Shown: positions 12,939-25,462 of the stretch, in pieces
How the letters are laid out: each line of letters starts with the position of its first letter
How positions within the stretch are numbered: the first letter of the stretch is position 1
From: Eudromia elegans
Taxonomy: Eukaryota; Chordata; Aves; Tinamiformes; Tinamidae
Length of the DNA: 64,000 nucleotides
Direction of reading: 5' to 3'
NCBI GenBank assembly: GCA_003342815.1
Contig: PTEX01000035.1
Coordinates: forward strand, 372,001-436,000
Translations under genes and position numbers: made by a program
The notes under the pieces: model-generated
Seen by the model: the letters and a program-made list of their open reading frames with translations, nothing else
What the model was told of the DNA's origin: nothing
The model's database searches: none

Positions 12939-15900
12939 CTAAGAACAAATAAAAAGCATGTGGTTTAAATTCTGAGGAACAAACAACATGCCTCCTCCCT
13001 CTCTCAGTGCTTTTATACTCTCCCTACTGACTTCATCCTAAGTAGTCAATAACAAAACAAAAATACAGTACACGTGCTGTTTGGAAATGCAAAAACTAAA
13101 GCCATAGGCGAAAGAACTGAGTTGATTTATATTTCCATTGATTGTCTGAAGCAGTCCTGCAATGATCTAAATTATCAGCAGTTTCAAACAGGGATCAATG
13201 GGCTTCCTCCATACCTTAATTACATTAACATGCTCCACATTTGTTTTCTTTTAGGTATTTATTTAACAACAAAAGGATAGATATAATATGCGTACAAGCC
13301 TAACTTACAACACTGTTCACTAAGGGCTAATTTAAAGCACCACGGTGTTTTTCCTCTGTTACATCCAAAACATATGTCAGAATTAACATTTTTGGTCAGA
13401 TAACAACACTGACTACATATTATTTGTAGTATGATTCTATAATCTGGCCTAAGGACATCCGGTTGAGTACACACACATTGTGCCTACGCTGTTCCATCTG
13501 AAGGGCCATGTCATTTTACAGCATTCAGAAAGCTTAGGTTATTTCTCTGTAGTAATTCCATTCCAGAATTGGTAGTTCAGTTCTCCCATCATTCACCTCT
13601 TTCGAGAAAAGCTTTCTTTTTCTTCCATGCCTGCTTTCCAGTGCTAAATACCTGAAAAACACATGCTCTTGAAGCACTCTCAGCTACTGTATTTTCTGTG
13701 GCCCTCTGAAACTCTGAAGCAAAGGTGAACACCTTTGGCATTCTTATCTAAAATTCCATGAGGATAAATGACACAGAGATTTTCCACTAGTATAAAGGAG
13801 AGATCTACTCCATCATACGTACAATACTGAAAAGAAATGAAGTGAGATTAATGGAAATGAAACTAATAGGCCCCTGCATATAAGATACACCAATTCCTAG
13901 CGTTCTATGGCCCTTCATCCCTAGTTACTGAAGTGTTATCATGAATGACATTCATTTTCACTTGCAGCAAATGTTCACATGCCAAAAACTTCACAGCTGC
14001 TTCTGGTCGAAGTAAGTAAAGTTAATAGACAGCCAAGCATGCCCCAAAACACCAAAGGTAATCACTATCAGTCAGTGTAAAGGCCAACTTGGTAAGTCTT
14101 TTCTAATATACTTACAGCGACTGACTGAAATGTTTTTTTTACTATATTTAGCAACTGAAAAAAGAAATTTAAAAAAAAAAAAAAGAAAAAAGAAAACAGT
14201 GCAAGAAAACAGTGGTGGTGATAAGTTTCTGTGGGATTAAATATACTGCACAGGTATGGATCCAAGCCTTTCAAGTAATGTATTTTTTCCTGTGCAGGAA
14301 GAACAAAAATTAATTCTGACACTCAACATATTTTTCACTCTGGAAAAATAAGAATATTCACGAGTTTAACATATCTCTTCCCCAGAGATATGGATTTTAC
14401 TAGTTGGAATAAAAATTACCACCTAAAATATGTGGAGATACCTAATACTAGCATATATGAAGAAGTAATATCGCAAAAAAACACATAGAGAAAAAGACTA
14501 AAAATGTACTAATTTTGTCATTGCGAAGCACTGCTCCTGAAGAAAACCATCTTGCAACTTGCAGTTATACACATCACTGAATATTAGAGTTTCATGGTGA
14601 AGATGTATTCAGCGAATACATGAAGTGGTGAAGATGAAGCCACTCTTGGACACGCCTATGACCCACCTAATTTATTATCTCATTTTTCACAACACTCATA
14701 ACCAGGCACGTTAAAGAAAGACAAAGAGGAAAAAAAGTTAACCATAAGGAGAAATACATCTTCTTTTCTCCTCAGTGATTACAGACTGATTTCTCAGAAA
14801 AGCATTATTTCAGTCTATAATGCAAGTTATATTTTCCTTCAATGCTCATTTTTTTTGGCAACAATTCTTAAAACACGCATATTCTTTTTGTTCATAAACT
14901 TCTATTACTAATGTTTGGGGCTCAACGTACTGCCTAGTCTAAATATTTTTCCATAAAGGCGTTTTCATGCTATTCATAATATCCTTTACATTTTTCTGAC
15001 CTTTTCCAAATTCTTTATTAATCCTGTTGGAGATAAGTGGAACTATCAAGAGGAATCACCATTTAATTACTTAACAGCATTGTATTATTTCCATATTACT
15101 GTCATTTCCATTTCTTGCTGTTTCCACCCATCTTAAGTGAGCTTCCTGAGGAACGCCCAGATCCGTTTCCTGAGGCTGATGCAGCTTATTTAGAAACTTG
15201 CAAAATGTATGAGCAATTCATTTTTTTTCCCCACAGTTCATTCATCAACACTGCCTTCAACTACCATCCTATTGCACACCAATATACGTTAGTTTTTTAT
15301 ATTCCTTCCTGGTCTTAAATTATCTAATTAATGCATATTGCCTACAAATGTTGTTCTTTCTCCTCTCCAGACCACTAGTAGCTAGCATAAGCCCTACAAA
15401 AAAGCTCTTGTCATCTGCTCTCATCCAGCAAGCAAAATAAAAATGATGTTTTATTCTCATTCTTTATTTTCTGTTTCCTAGATTTACATCCTGACCATAT
15501 TGCCACTACTAAGCATATTTTTAGTGGCTTTTGACTGGTAAGCTTAATTAAAAAAAGTCTTCTCAAAGTCTACATTTTTCTTAACCATTCTGAAATAACC
15601 ACTGGTTTACTGATAATGTCAAAGAAATGCAACAGAACACTGAAGCACAAGTTCCTTCCCATAAACTGTGCACATTCACGTCTACAAATTTGCATTATTT
15701 AATATTTTATTATTCATATTTGCAAAAAACATCCAATTAGTGAGTATAACTGTAACATTTACTGGTCTGTTGTTCTCTGTATCTAGATGCCTTTTAAATA
15801 CAAAGATAATATTTTTTACTTCAGTTCTGCGGCATAGCTCTTTATATGAGACTGTGTTGACTTGGGTTAGCAGCTGAGCCACTTTCCTCCTGAGGGATGC

Positions 15901-16240
15901 TCTGTAATTCGTAGCCTGCTAAAACCTCTTTTTATAAATTACTATTTTTTTTCCATTACTACTTTTTCAGACACCATCTGCTATTATCTCCTTTTTATTA
16001 AGGAAAGGCATCTGAAAGAGCACTTTAAAATTGTGCTGAAGACAAAAACTAGGAAGTGATTTCTGCCATCCATGATCATTTCCCTGGTCAATTAGTAACA
16101 AATAAAGTCAGGTTTGTGCCCTGATACATCATATTCCTAGTAGTTCTCCTCAAGAAAGGGATTATAAATGTTCACCTCAATTAAAAAAAAAATAAAAAAA
16201 TTAAAAAATTAAAAAAGGCATTTGGAATTTGAAGGATACT

Positions 16241-16303
16241 CAGAGTGATTTAGTATAAGGTGAGGTAAATGCAGAGTGATTGAGCATAAGGTGGAGGTAA
16301 ATG
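16241..16303. repeat. 31/32-bp tandem duplication
   Basis: Two adjacent copies starting CAGAGTGATT, at 16241-16271 and 16272-16303, differing by two substitutions and one inserted G. A local tandem duplication, not part of a known repeat that I recognise. Confidence 0.9.
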
Positions 16304-19300
16304 CAAGTCTTGCAAACATATGTGGGATATAGAAGCTTCTGAAAATTCAGCTTTTACTTATTGTTTTACTTCCTTAGAAACAGGCAAGAATTTACGTAAC
16401 TCTGGGCAAAATAAGTGATATTCTGCTTAAACAAAAAAAAAAAAAAAGTTTAATTTGAAGGGAAGATTCAATCTGATAATGATTGTCCTAGTCTTATTAA
16501 TTTATTTAATGCTGGCTGAATAGAATTCCCAAAAGCTTTAAACTCAAGCAAAGATGTAAAATCCCACATTCCACCACCCGCAAAGGAGACGTGCATCATT
16601 TTCTCTTGAAATTGAAACTCTTGACCTAAATCTGACGTAGAATAGCTTCTTTTATTTGTGATGAAAAGAGGTTGTTGAGAGCATATTGTTAAGCAAACTG
16701 TTTAAAAACAACAGAACACCACCACTGCCAATAAAGGTCTATTATGCAGATTTTGAGAGCAGCAGTATTGAAGCATTTGGTTCATTCAGTTGTGTCTTCT
16801 ATATTGAAATATCCATTGCACAGCATGAATGGAGAATGTGCTTTGAAAACTAATTAAAGATAACAGCAGGAATTTTAAAATGCTCAAGCTTATATCTCTC
16901 TGATGTCAGCTACATAAGCTTTCTCTTTTTTTTGTGCTAACCTAAGTCCTTCCCTTTTGTCTGAAAAAAAAAATATATATATAAAAAAAAAAAAAGAATA
17001 GCATTTACACTAATAGATACTATAAGCTTTCCTCTTAGCAAAGAGCTGATGCTTTGGTTGCTAAATCATCTGATACGATCTCAGGATTCTAAAACACCAC
17101 CTAAAGATAAATGAAGAATGGGACTTCTCAAAAGAAGAAAAAGACTTCTCGAAATAGGAAAGCTCTATCACCTGGCATTTTCAAGACCTTGTCAATCTTT
17201 TTTGCCTTGCCATTTGTTTTAAAACTTTTTTCTCCACTTTAGTATTGCTTCTTATATTTTCCTACTTGGAACACAAGCTCTTCCTTTTCTTAATTAAAAA
17301 AATACAATCCCATCTGCTGTCTTTCTGTAGGAAGAAGTTAATTATTTTTATCAAAAAAAAAAAGCCTAAATCATGGTCTATCTTTCTAACTTTAAAAGCT
17401 AGTGACAGAATAATGCTTAAGACTTCACAGCAACTGAATTCTGAAGCAGGATACTTGCAAGTGAATATTCATATGGGCACAGAGCCCCCTGAAACAGAGC
17501 GACTGCAGGAGGGCTCAAACCAAGTGACTCACACTGTAGAACTACAGCTTATCACATATGTCCAAAGGAATCCCTTTTTCCCCTAAAATACTCCATCTGT
17601 TACAGATATAATCACATAAATGCCATTTAAATTATCTATGATTTATTTGTAGAACCATTTCAAATCTGCAACTTAGTTGTCTTCAATTATTACCAGTTAT
17701 TTTCAAACTTCAAAAGAATTGCTTTTTACCATACTAGTCTGAAGCTTGACTGAACGGTTTTCTAAAATCACTTGGAAAGAAAAAAAAAAAAAAAGAAAGA
17801 AAAAAAAGAAAAAATTGAAATATGTACTAAGATGGAGAACAAATCCATTGCTAGGACCTTCATCGCAAAGTGTATAGGTCTTCACTTAACTAGGAAAGTT
17901 AATAGTATTTATGATGTCTTATTCCATATTTTAGGCAGAATTCTCAGCTGCTTCTCCTGAGACTGAATTACACAGCACTTACAATGATACTAAAGCTGTG
18001 ACATCAAGCTGATCCATCACATTCTGCAATCTTTAAAATTAAAAATCAGAAATAAAAGTTATGTCGTATTTTAAAATGGTACAAGAACACGAAGTTTAGC
18101 ATGGGCTAATAAGGTAAACAAACTGAAATCTTCTTTCATAAGAAGTTCTTTCATCAGTACTTTTTGCTAAATTCTTATATTTAGCAAATACAATTGCAAA
18201 AAAACTCTATCCACTCAGTAGATTAATGTAAAATAAATAAATGCAGAACAGTACAAGAAACAGCCTTATGTGGTTAGCACAAGTTTAAAATTCAAATTTA
18301 AAAGGACTGTTTGCTTATACAGGCCATAAGTGTAGTTTTGTTTTTTAAAACAACATGACCTAAATCCACTTCCTAACCATTTCTAATAATCACCTGTCAA
18401 ATTCATGAGGACATTTTTGCTGTGAATTTCAAAGCAACCAGCTCTGCGGATAAGTTGCTGCTGTGCAAAGCAGAACAAAGAACTTCTGGACATTCAGGTA
18501 AAGAAGAAGGTAGAAACACAAGCATGTACTTCGCCTCATGCATTTGAAAGTGACATCATCCTAGATCTCCTCAGGAAAATACCTCCCTTTGCTTCCAATA
18601 ATGAAATTGTGTTTCCACTTTAACCTACATTAGTACCACTTTAATTGCAAAGCAATAAGTGGAAATCATTTTGAGTTTTATCTACAATACCGTTTCTAAT
18701 TTTAACTTATATTTCTATAATTGGGTTAGATGGGTCTAGAAGCTAAAGGAAGAGTGGATCATTAATTGTCCTAAAGAAAGAGCATGTCTGACTTGCAACT
18801 CTTGAATTCTCTTGACTTAAATGGTGTCAATGGGTTAAAGAACCATACCGGTGATTTCCATTAAGTTGCAATAAATTTCTCACCTTTCTAATTATCTGTG
18901 TAAATCTCTTTTGTTTTAATAATCAAGGAATCTTTTTTCTTTTAAGTCAATACAAACAGACAGTCAAGACAAAATATTTGACATTTCTCTCTACAAGAAG
19001 AGTAATGAAGGGAGACAGTAGCAGAGGGCTGCAGTACAGCATACAGGGAAGTTGGGTGTTACTAAGAATGAAGCAGCAGCACTTGCAGTTGAGAACAAAC
19101 CCAAAATCATGGAGAACACTAGGGAAACAATGTGGTTAGTCCTTGTTGTGCCCCATCTAGCAAGTTATGCTTCACAGCCTACTTAGTTTAAGTGCCTGGT
19201 GATCATCTTCCCATATGATACCCACAGAGGTGGTAAGACATACCTGCTAACAAGAAATCCCCTTCACCAGCCCCATGCCAGCATTCACAAAAGAGCTTTC

Positions 19301-19760
19301 ATAACAGGTCTGAAACATGGTATCAACAAAGCATTTTGTTTGTTTGGGATTAGTTTTGTATTTCATCTTTCACCAAAATAAAGACTTCTAGAGCATGAAT
19401 GAATGCACTTGCACATACTCTTTGTAAATATCCTGTTTTCCATGCCTTCCAGGAAAGAGGCCATCATCGCTACATCATACAACGAAGTGCATGCCCTCCT
19501 ATCTCTCTAAAGGATAAAACCACCCAATTACATGCAAAATACATGGAAAAACTACTGAGCCAAAATATCGCTCTTTTCTGTCCACTCCAGATGAAGCCTA
19601 AGATAAATAATTTAAAGAAGTAATCTGGACATCTACTATACAGAGAAGGAAGAATTACATCTACAATTCCGTAGTGTTTTTTACGTATGGTCAATCAAGA
19701 AAACATCCTACGTACTTGCTAAAATCCACAGTAGCATTCTTGTGTTTTCTAGCATGACAT

Positions 19761-19801
19761 AAGTTTGCGGCACTCGGTCTCAAGTTTGTGGCACTCTGTC
19801 T
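19761..19801. repeat. 20-bp imperfect tandem duplication
   Basis: AAGTTTGCGGCACTCGGTCT at 19761-19780 and AAGTTTGTGGCACTCTGTCT at 19782-19801. The two differences are a CG to TG and a CGG to CTG change, so the left copy keeps two CpGs that the right copy has lost. Confidence 0.88.
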
Positions 19802-20513
19802 GCATCTTTTGGTATTGCCAAGGGTATAGTTACTTTCAAATTTCTTCAACATTTACTCTCCTACCTCCTAATATGCAATTTCTTTCACTTCACTATTAGC
19901 TAATAACTTTTTAATATATAAAAAAACTTTGCATACTTTCTTACACTATGGAAGACACTATACAAAATAAAATTGTAAAAAAAAATTGTTTTGAAAATTG
20001 AAATAATGCAACAATGTCCCTCAGTGTACGATAAATATACAATTAGAGTTTTCAAAGTGTTTGTTCTACTATTTACTCAATAGTCTGCAAGTGTCTCCAT
20101 GTTAATGTCAAATTAGTCTCTCCTTGGTCACTGATTAATCACTCAATATGCTACAATAGACCTTGGAAATCTTTGGGGTCAACTTCATTGTACTGACATG
20201 CTTTACTCGTGAATATGTAGGCTCCTATAAAAGATGTCACAGACAACAGATTATAAGTGACAGCGACATAAAGACAACCCAGATACATGTAGATACCACA
20301 AATCCATCCTTAAACTTGTTTTAAATTCTATATGCTTTAAATATTAAGGTAGTGAGTTTGAAACATAAAGGGGAGAATTCATCAATATTTATGTGCAGGA
20401 TTTGTGCTATACATTAACACATATTCATATTTCTTTATGGTATTTTGCATGCTGTTTTAAAATCATGTATGATTTTTAAAGAACAGTGTACAATAGAGAG
20501 GAAAATATTGTAA

Positions 20514-20529
20514 AATATTGTACAATATT
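20514..20529. other. 16-bp perfect palindrome
   Basis: AATATTGTACAATATT is its own reverse complement and lies in a longer AT-rich stretch with several TATTGTA units (20505-20545). It could be an AT hairpin or simply low complexity. Confidence 0.8.
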
Positions 20530-20616
20530 ACCATATTGTAAAATATAAATGTTTCTATGAATTTTGCATAGCAAAATCCAGCATGTTCCAGAACTAGCTC
20601 TTGTTGGATTTAGAAA

Positions 20617-20664
20617 ATGTTAGACATGCACATATTTGAAATGTTAGACATGCACATATTTGAA
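20617..20664. repeat. 24-bp perfect tandem duplication
   Basis: Two identical adjacent copies (20617-20640 and 20641-20664) beginning ATGTTAGACATGCACA. Perfect identity implies a recent event or an assembly duplication. Confidence 0.93.
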
Positions 20665-22627
20665 ACATTGTCCTTTTCCCAAATGCTCCTCTCCCTCTCT
20701 CAGGTAACCAAACAGGTGGTAACTTTTTTAGCTAGGGCAGAGGGAGCCGAAACTAAGTGAAATTCAGCTCCATGAACACGTGTAATAGCAGATTCAGAAT
20801 AACGAAAACCTGTATTGATTTTGTTGCTCCTCTTTTTAATTGGTCAGGTACAGTAAGGTCTGACAAGGGGCCTCTTTCAAAAAAATCAATGGAAAAATTT
20901 CCCTTGATTTCAGCAATTTTATAATTAGTAATGCATGTTATTGGGCGGGCAGGGGGAACGACAGCAGATTTCTTTACAAAAAGAAATCTGAACATCACAG
21001 TTGCATCTGAAAATGCTTAGAAGTTTACTAACGAAGGACAAAAAGAAAGCATAGAAAATAAACATTACCTTGCCTAATGCAAAAATCAGATACTTGGGAG
21101 ATCTTTGGTCTCCCTCAGTTGCACACACAGCACTGAGTGCACTGAGTTTAAGCATTTTAAAACAAGCTGTAGCAGTTCAGTAGCTGAGGCTGAAATAGCT
21201 CAACAAGCTCTGCACTGATGGCAGGGTGGAGGACTGAGGAGAGTAAACATCCTCAGCAGCAAGAAGCTGATCTCGAGCACCTTTCAGATGTCTTATACTT
21301 ACTGGTTTGGCTGCAGGGGCAGGCAAGCAGATGTCTGTTTCTGTGAAGTTAGTAACAGTGACTTCAATCTCAGAGGCCACAGCTTGAGGGGAAAAAAGGG
21401 GTAGTGAGGGGCAAGGGTATTTACAAGGAGTGGAAGTGTCTCACCAAATGTGAATTTAACAGTGCTTCTCATCAGGCAATTAAATGTTTTACAATACCTT
21501 TTCTTCCTAGGTGCTCTCCTCTTCTGTTATTTGGTGGAAATAATTTGGCAGAGATCTCATTAACTGAGGATCAAGTTTCCCTGTGTTTCCTTCCTGCTCA
21601 TTTCTTTTCCCTTCACACTTATATATGCTGCACACAGCTGTGGTACAGTCAAGAATAAAGGCTTTAAGATGTAAGTGCTAGGAATAGAAGCTCCACCCTG
21701 AATCATTTCCAGCTTTAACACTTCTGATTTTAAGTCTACAGTCATTTAGCTCTCTAGATGATGTGGATTCATTTAACTGTAGCTGCAGGAGCACTAATCA
21801 TGGTGAATTTATGTGTTTTTTATTATACTAGCTGCTTCACTTGAAAGGCTGTGGAAATGTCCCCCACTCCCTGTCTCCCATGCACACACACAACCTCACA
21901 CACTCTGTTCCACTTAGGGGTTCATTTCCTTAAGTACTTCGGAGTATACGTTTACCTGGGCTATCTTAAAACATGTCTGTATTACTGAGGTGCAAGGTGA
22001 GATTAATGTTCACATTCAGGAATAATTTGAAGAAGGAGGTCAACAGATTCAGCTCCCTTCCCCAAAACCACTTCTCCTGAAACTGGCACTATACCAACTT
22101 CAGCACAGATGTATCTCAAATTACACACGCTATATGTAAGTATATATATAAAAATTATCCCACACTGTGCCTGGTACCATTCTGTTTCAGAGGAATCAAA
22201 GGTGGAGAGAGGAGGAAAGGGAGCAACAATTTAAACTTGCTTCTCTTGGATGGATGTACATCTAACTCACAAACCAGAGGTTTGCACTGGAAACATAAAA
22301 ACCAAAATGCTCTGTAGTCTGTCAGTTCTCACATGAGCTGGAAGCCTCAAGGGCCTCCGTAGTAGCCATTGAACCTGACCTCCACCCAGGTTGGGTCATT
22401 TTAAATTTGGCTCTTGGCACACATCCAAGACAAGGAGCCATTCGGAGGCAATTTGCTTTTGTCAGGGTTCTGGTTCATTTCCATTCGGGGAAAACATCAC
22501 CTAAGTGAAGAGGAAGATTCAGAAGGCATTGAAACTTTTTTTTTTTTTTGTAAAGCAAACATAGTAGATGTGAAAATGAACAGGAGGGGAAAGAGGAAAT
22601 AAGTTGGAAAAGCAATAGACAGTGGAA

Positions 22628-22647
22628 GATGATGATGATGATGATGG
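22628..22647. repeat. (GAT)n microsatellite
   Basis: Six GAT units followed by GG. It produces the spurious His-rich run in minus-strand frames. Confidence 0.92.
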
Positions 22648-23204
22648 TAACAGGAAAAGGGGGGCATGGGAGAACAGAGTAAGAGATGGGAAAGGAAGAA
22701 GAGCACTGATACGAAAGGATGTACTACATTGTGTTCCTATATTCTTCTTCCCTGTGCATATACTATGACATAGTGGTCCTTGCAGCACTGTATTTGCTTC
22801 CTCACAGAAGATGGGAACTAAAACCACCCCATCTCTCTAAACATCCAGGGCTGTTTCTTGTAATTCCCTCCCCTCAGCCCCACAGCCCTCAGAAGCTGCT
22901 CTCCTGGATGCAGCGTATCATTCTAGAGTGGTCAAAGCACCAGCCCTTTTCATTGAGATCTGACGATGAATCTGTGAATTTATCCTCCCTGCCTGCACTC
23001 CTTCCTTCCTCCTCTTTCTCCTTCTCTTTCATGTGGCCTCTATAGAGAGAGCTGAGATGTTGGAAGCAGACAGTAAGCACATAGAGGCTAGACCAAAGAG
23101 CTGCGGATAGATGTGCTTCACTCTTCAGATCTGTCAGGGGAGAGAAGGAATGAGAAAACTCTTTCTGAAAGGAATGGAGCAATTCGCACCTCTCAGAACT
23201 GTTG

Positions 23205-23240
23205 TTTCAAGCCATATTTATCTTTCAAGCCATATTCATC
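23205..23240. repeat. 18-bp tandem duplication
   Basis: TTTCAAGCCATATTTATC at 23205-23222 followed by TTTCAAGCCATATTCATC, with one mismatch. Confidence 0.9.
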
Positions 23241-24344
23241 TCCATCCTGCATTCTCACTCAAGCTCAGGACATCCGACTGTGATGAATAGGTCATTTCAC
23301 ACCTTTCTGAAAACTCTTCTGTTTAAAGGTCAGTTTCTTCTAAGTGCTCCATAATCCCCATGCCTATCTAACTGCTCTGAAATCTGGTACAGTTACCACA
23401 GGTGGTGAGTAGAATTATTGATCCAAATTAGAGGTCATTTGAGTGAAAAATTCCCAAGATATAGGCCTTAAAAAAAAAATAGCATTCTTCAACACTGACC
23501 AGTTGTACCAGTGTTTCCTTTGTGCACACTTCTAGAACAAAACTCTGGCCAAAGAATCTCAATTGCTTGACATTTACCCTAGCAAATGAAAGGCATCTCC
23601 TGCCTCCTTGGTCTTCAGAGTTCCGATGTTCTCAAAAATTTTTGCTGTACATGTGCAGTGAATTAAAGGCTCAGGACTGCTGGGAATTCCTCACCCTCAG
23701 AGCAGGTCTAAATATCTCTAGGTAATACCTGGGAAATCCTTGTCCTTAAGAGGCAGAGGTTATGAATCTTTCTTTCTGCCCCTACTAAGGGCTCATGAAC
23801 TGAAGTCAGTCCATTTTGAAATTTAAGAAAAATAGGAAAGCAAAAGGTAACTCATACCTGCAGAAAGAACTCCAAATATTCTGGCGATCTGGGAAGGGGA
23901 CAGATTACATATGTCAATGGAAGCCCAGCCAACGGAAGACTACAGCAGGGATTAAACTCAACAAGATTATAATGGCATCAACAGCTTGGAAAGAAAGTGT
24001 GCAAATATCTACTGGGCAACAGCAATGATATATGGAGGGTAGAGCTCCAAATCTCTACCAAACGAGTGATTTTTAAAATACCAATAACTTAGATGGACAG
24101 CAAGGATATATAAGTAGAAAATGGTACAAAAAATAAGTTATGGGAAAGAGACAAAAAATACATGTCTATATTCCCCATAAGCACTTGTTAAGAAGCTGGA
24201 ACGAGCCACATCCATTAATTTTTTGACTGGTCTTAGCAGCAGCAACACGTTCAAATTATTCTGCTGTATGACCATAATTCCCATTTATTTTTCTATGTAT
24301 ATTAAAAAGAGAGGGAACACTCAGGAATCATCAGATTTCTATAC

Positions 24345-24373
<29 letters not shown>
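24345..24373. repeat. A homopolymer, 29 bp
   Basis: A pure A tract in the intron between exons B and C (a T tract on the gene's sense strand). It is the first of three long A tracts within about 1.1 kb. Confidence 0.95.
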
Positions 24374-24375
<2 letters not shown>

Positions 24376-24523
24376 ACACGGCAGCAGCAGCTTCTCCTGA
24401 AAGGAGCAAGTTCCATCCATGCATCTTAGAAGTCTATGGAAGTCAGATCACAAGCAACATCTTCCTTCCATAGAAGAGAATACCTAGGCCAGAATGAATT
24501 TTCTTCTTGTATAGAGTAATGGG

Positions 24524-24546
24524 AAAAAAAAAAAAAAAAAAAAAAA
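24524..24546. repeat. A homopolymer, 23 bp
   Basis: The second long A tract of the 24.3-25.5 kb cluster, preceded by GGG. Confidence 0.95.
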
Positions 24547-25437
24547 GTGAAAAACGTTACCTGCTTGCTAATTCCATTGCAACAATACCCCTCACAAAAA
24601 GTTTTCTCCAGCTCAAGTCAGATGCAGCCTGCCTGATGAAGCACCAGAATAAGTCATGGATGAAAGTCCTAACTAAATTCTTATAAGACACATGTCCTTT
24701 CAGCACACAAAGGACAGGTTCATCTCAAAAACAGATGTGTTCTGATGATACCAGATCTCACCGCTACAATAATCACAATTCTTCTAAGCTGCACCAGCTC
24801 ACATGTCCATAAATTCACCATGGATGGAAAGTAGGGTAGAAAAAGTGAGTGTAACTGGCTGGACTGGAGGCATTTATTATCAACTAATGCATCTTAAGCC
24901 TAGATTTTCTCTGCTATGGAACCTGCAATAATATCAAGCAATCTGTATTTTAATTAAGATGTTTTTCAGCAGAATTCTGTCATTACCATTCTGTCATTTC
25001 CCTATATTTCTCATGGGATGACATTTTTCAGCACTAGCAAACTCTTCATTTACTTCTCTAAGTAGCTATGGCAAAAAAAGAGCCATATAAAACTTTACAA
25101 ACAGTGCACTAGCAAACAAAAGCGAAATTACCATGGAATATGTATGAAAACAGGTGCAAAATTCACTAGAATGCCAAAGATGTTTGTTATAGTCACCGTT
25201 TCAAAACTGAATGCCAGATGAATTCACAATAATAAGACATTACAGAATACTACTGGAAGTGTCCACACTAAGAGCATATATATAGTTGCACTTGCATATA
25301 AGTTACACAGAAACTCAGCTTAAATGATGCTAACAGATCATAAACTCTGACAGAGCAAATACACAGCAGTAACTGTAAGGTAAGACAGGAAGGCAGTAAG
25401 GTAAGGTAAGACAATGAAATAATAGTTATATGTACAC

Positions 25438-25462
25438 AAAAAAAAAAAAAAAAAAAAAAAAA
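25438..25462. repeat. A homopolymer, 25 bp, with GTAAG-rich flank
   Basis: The third long A tract of the cluster. To its left, 25376-25413 holds repeated TAAGGTAAGACA-type units. Confidence 0.93.

Noticed and set aside
22497-23182. Overlapping frames on both strands with His-, Ser- and Glu-rich runs
   Set aside because: Caused by the (GAT)n repeat and by pyrimidine-rich sequence. No conserved domain is visible.
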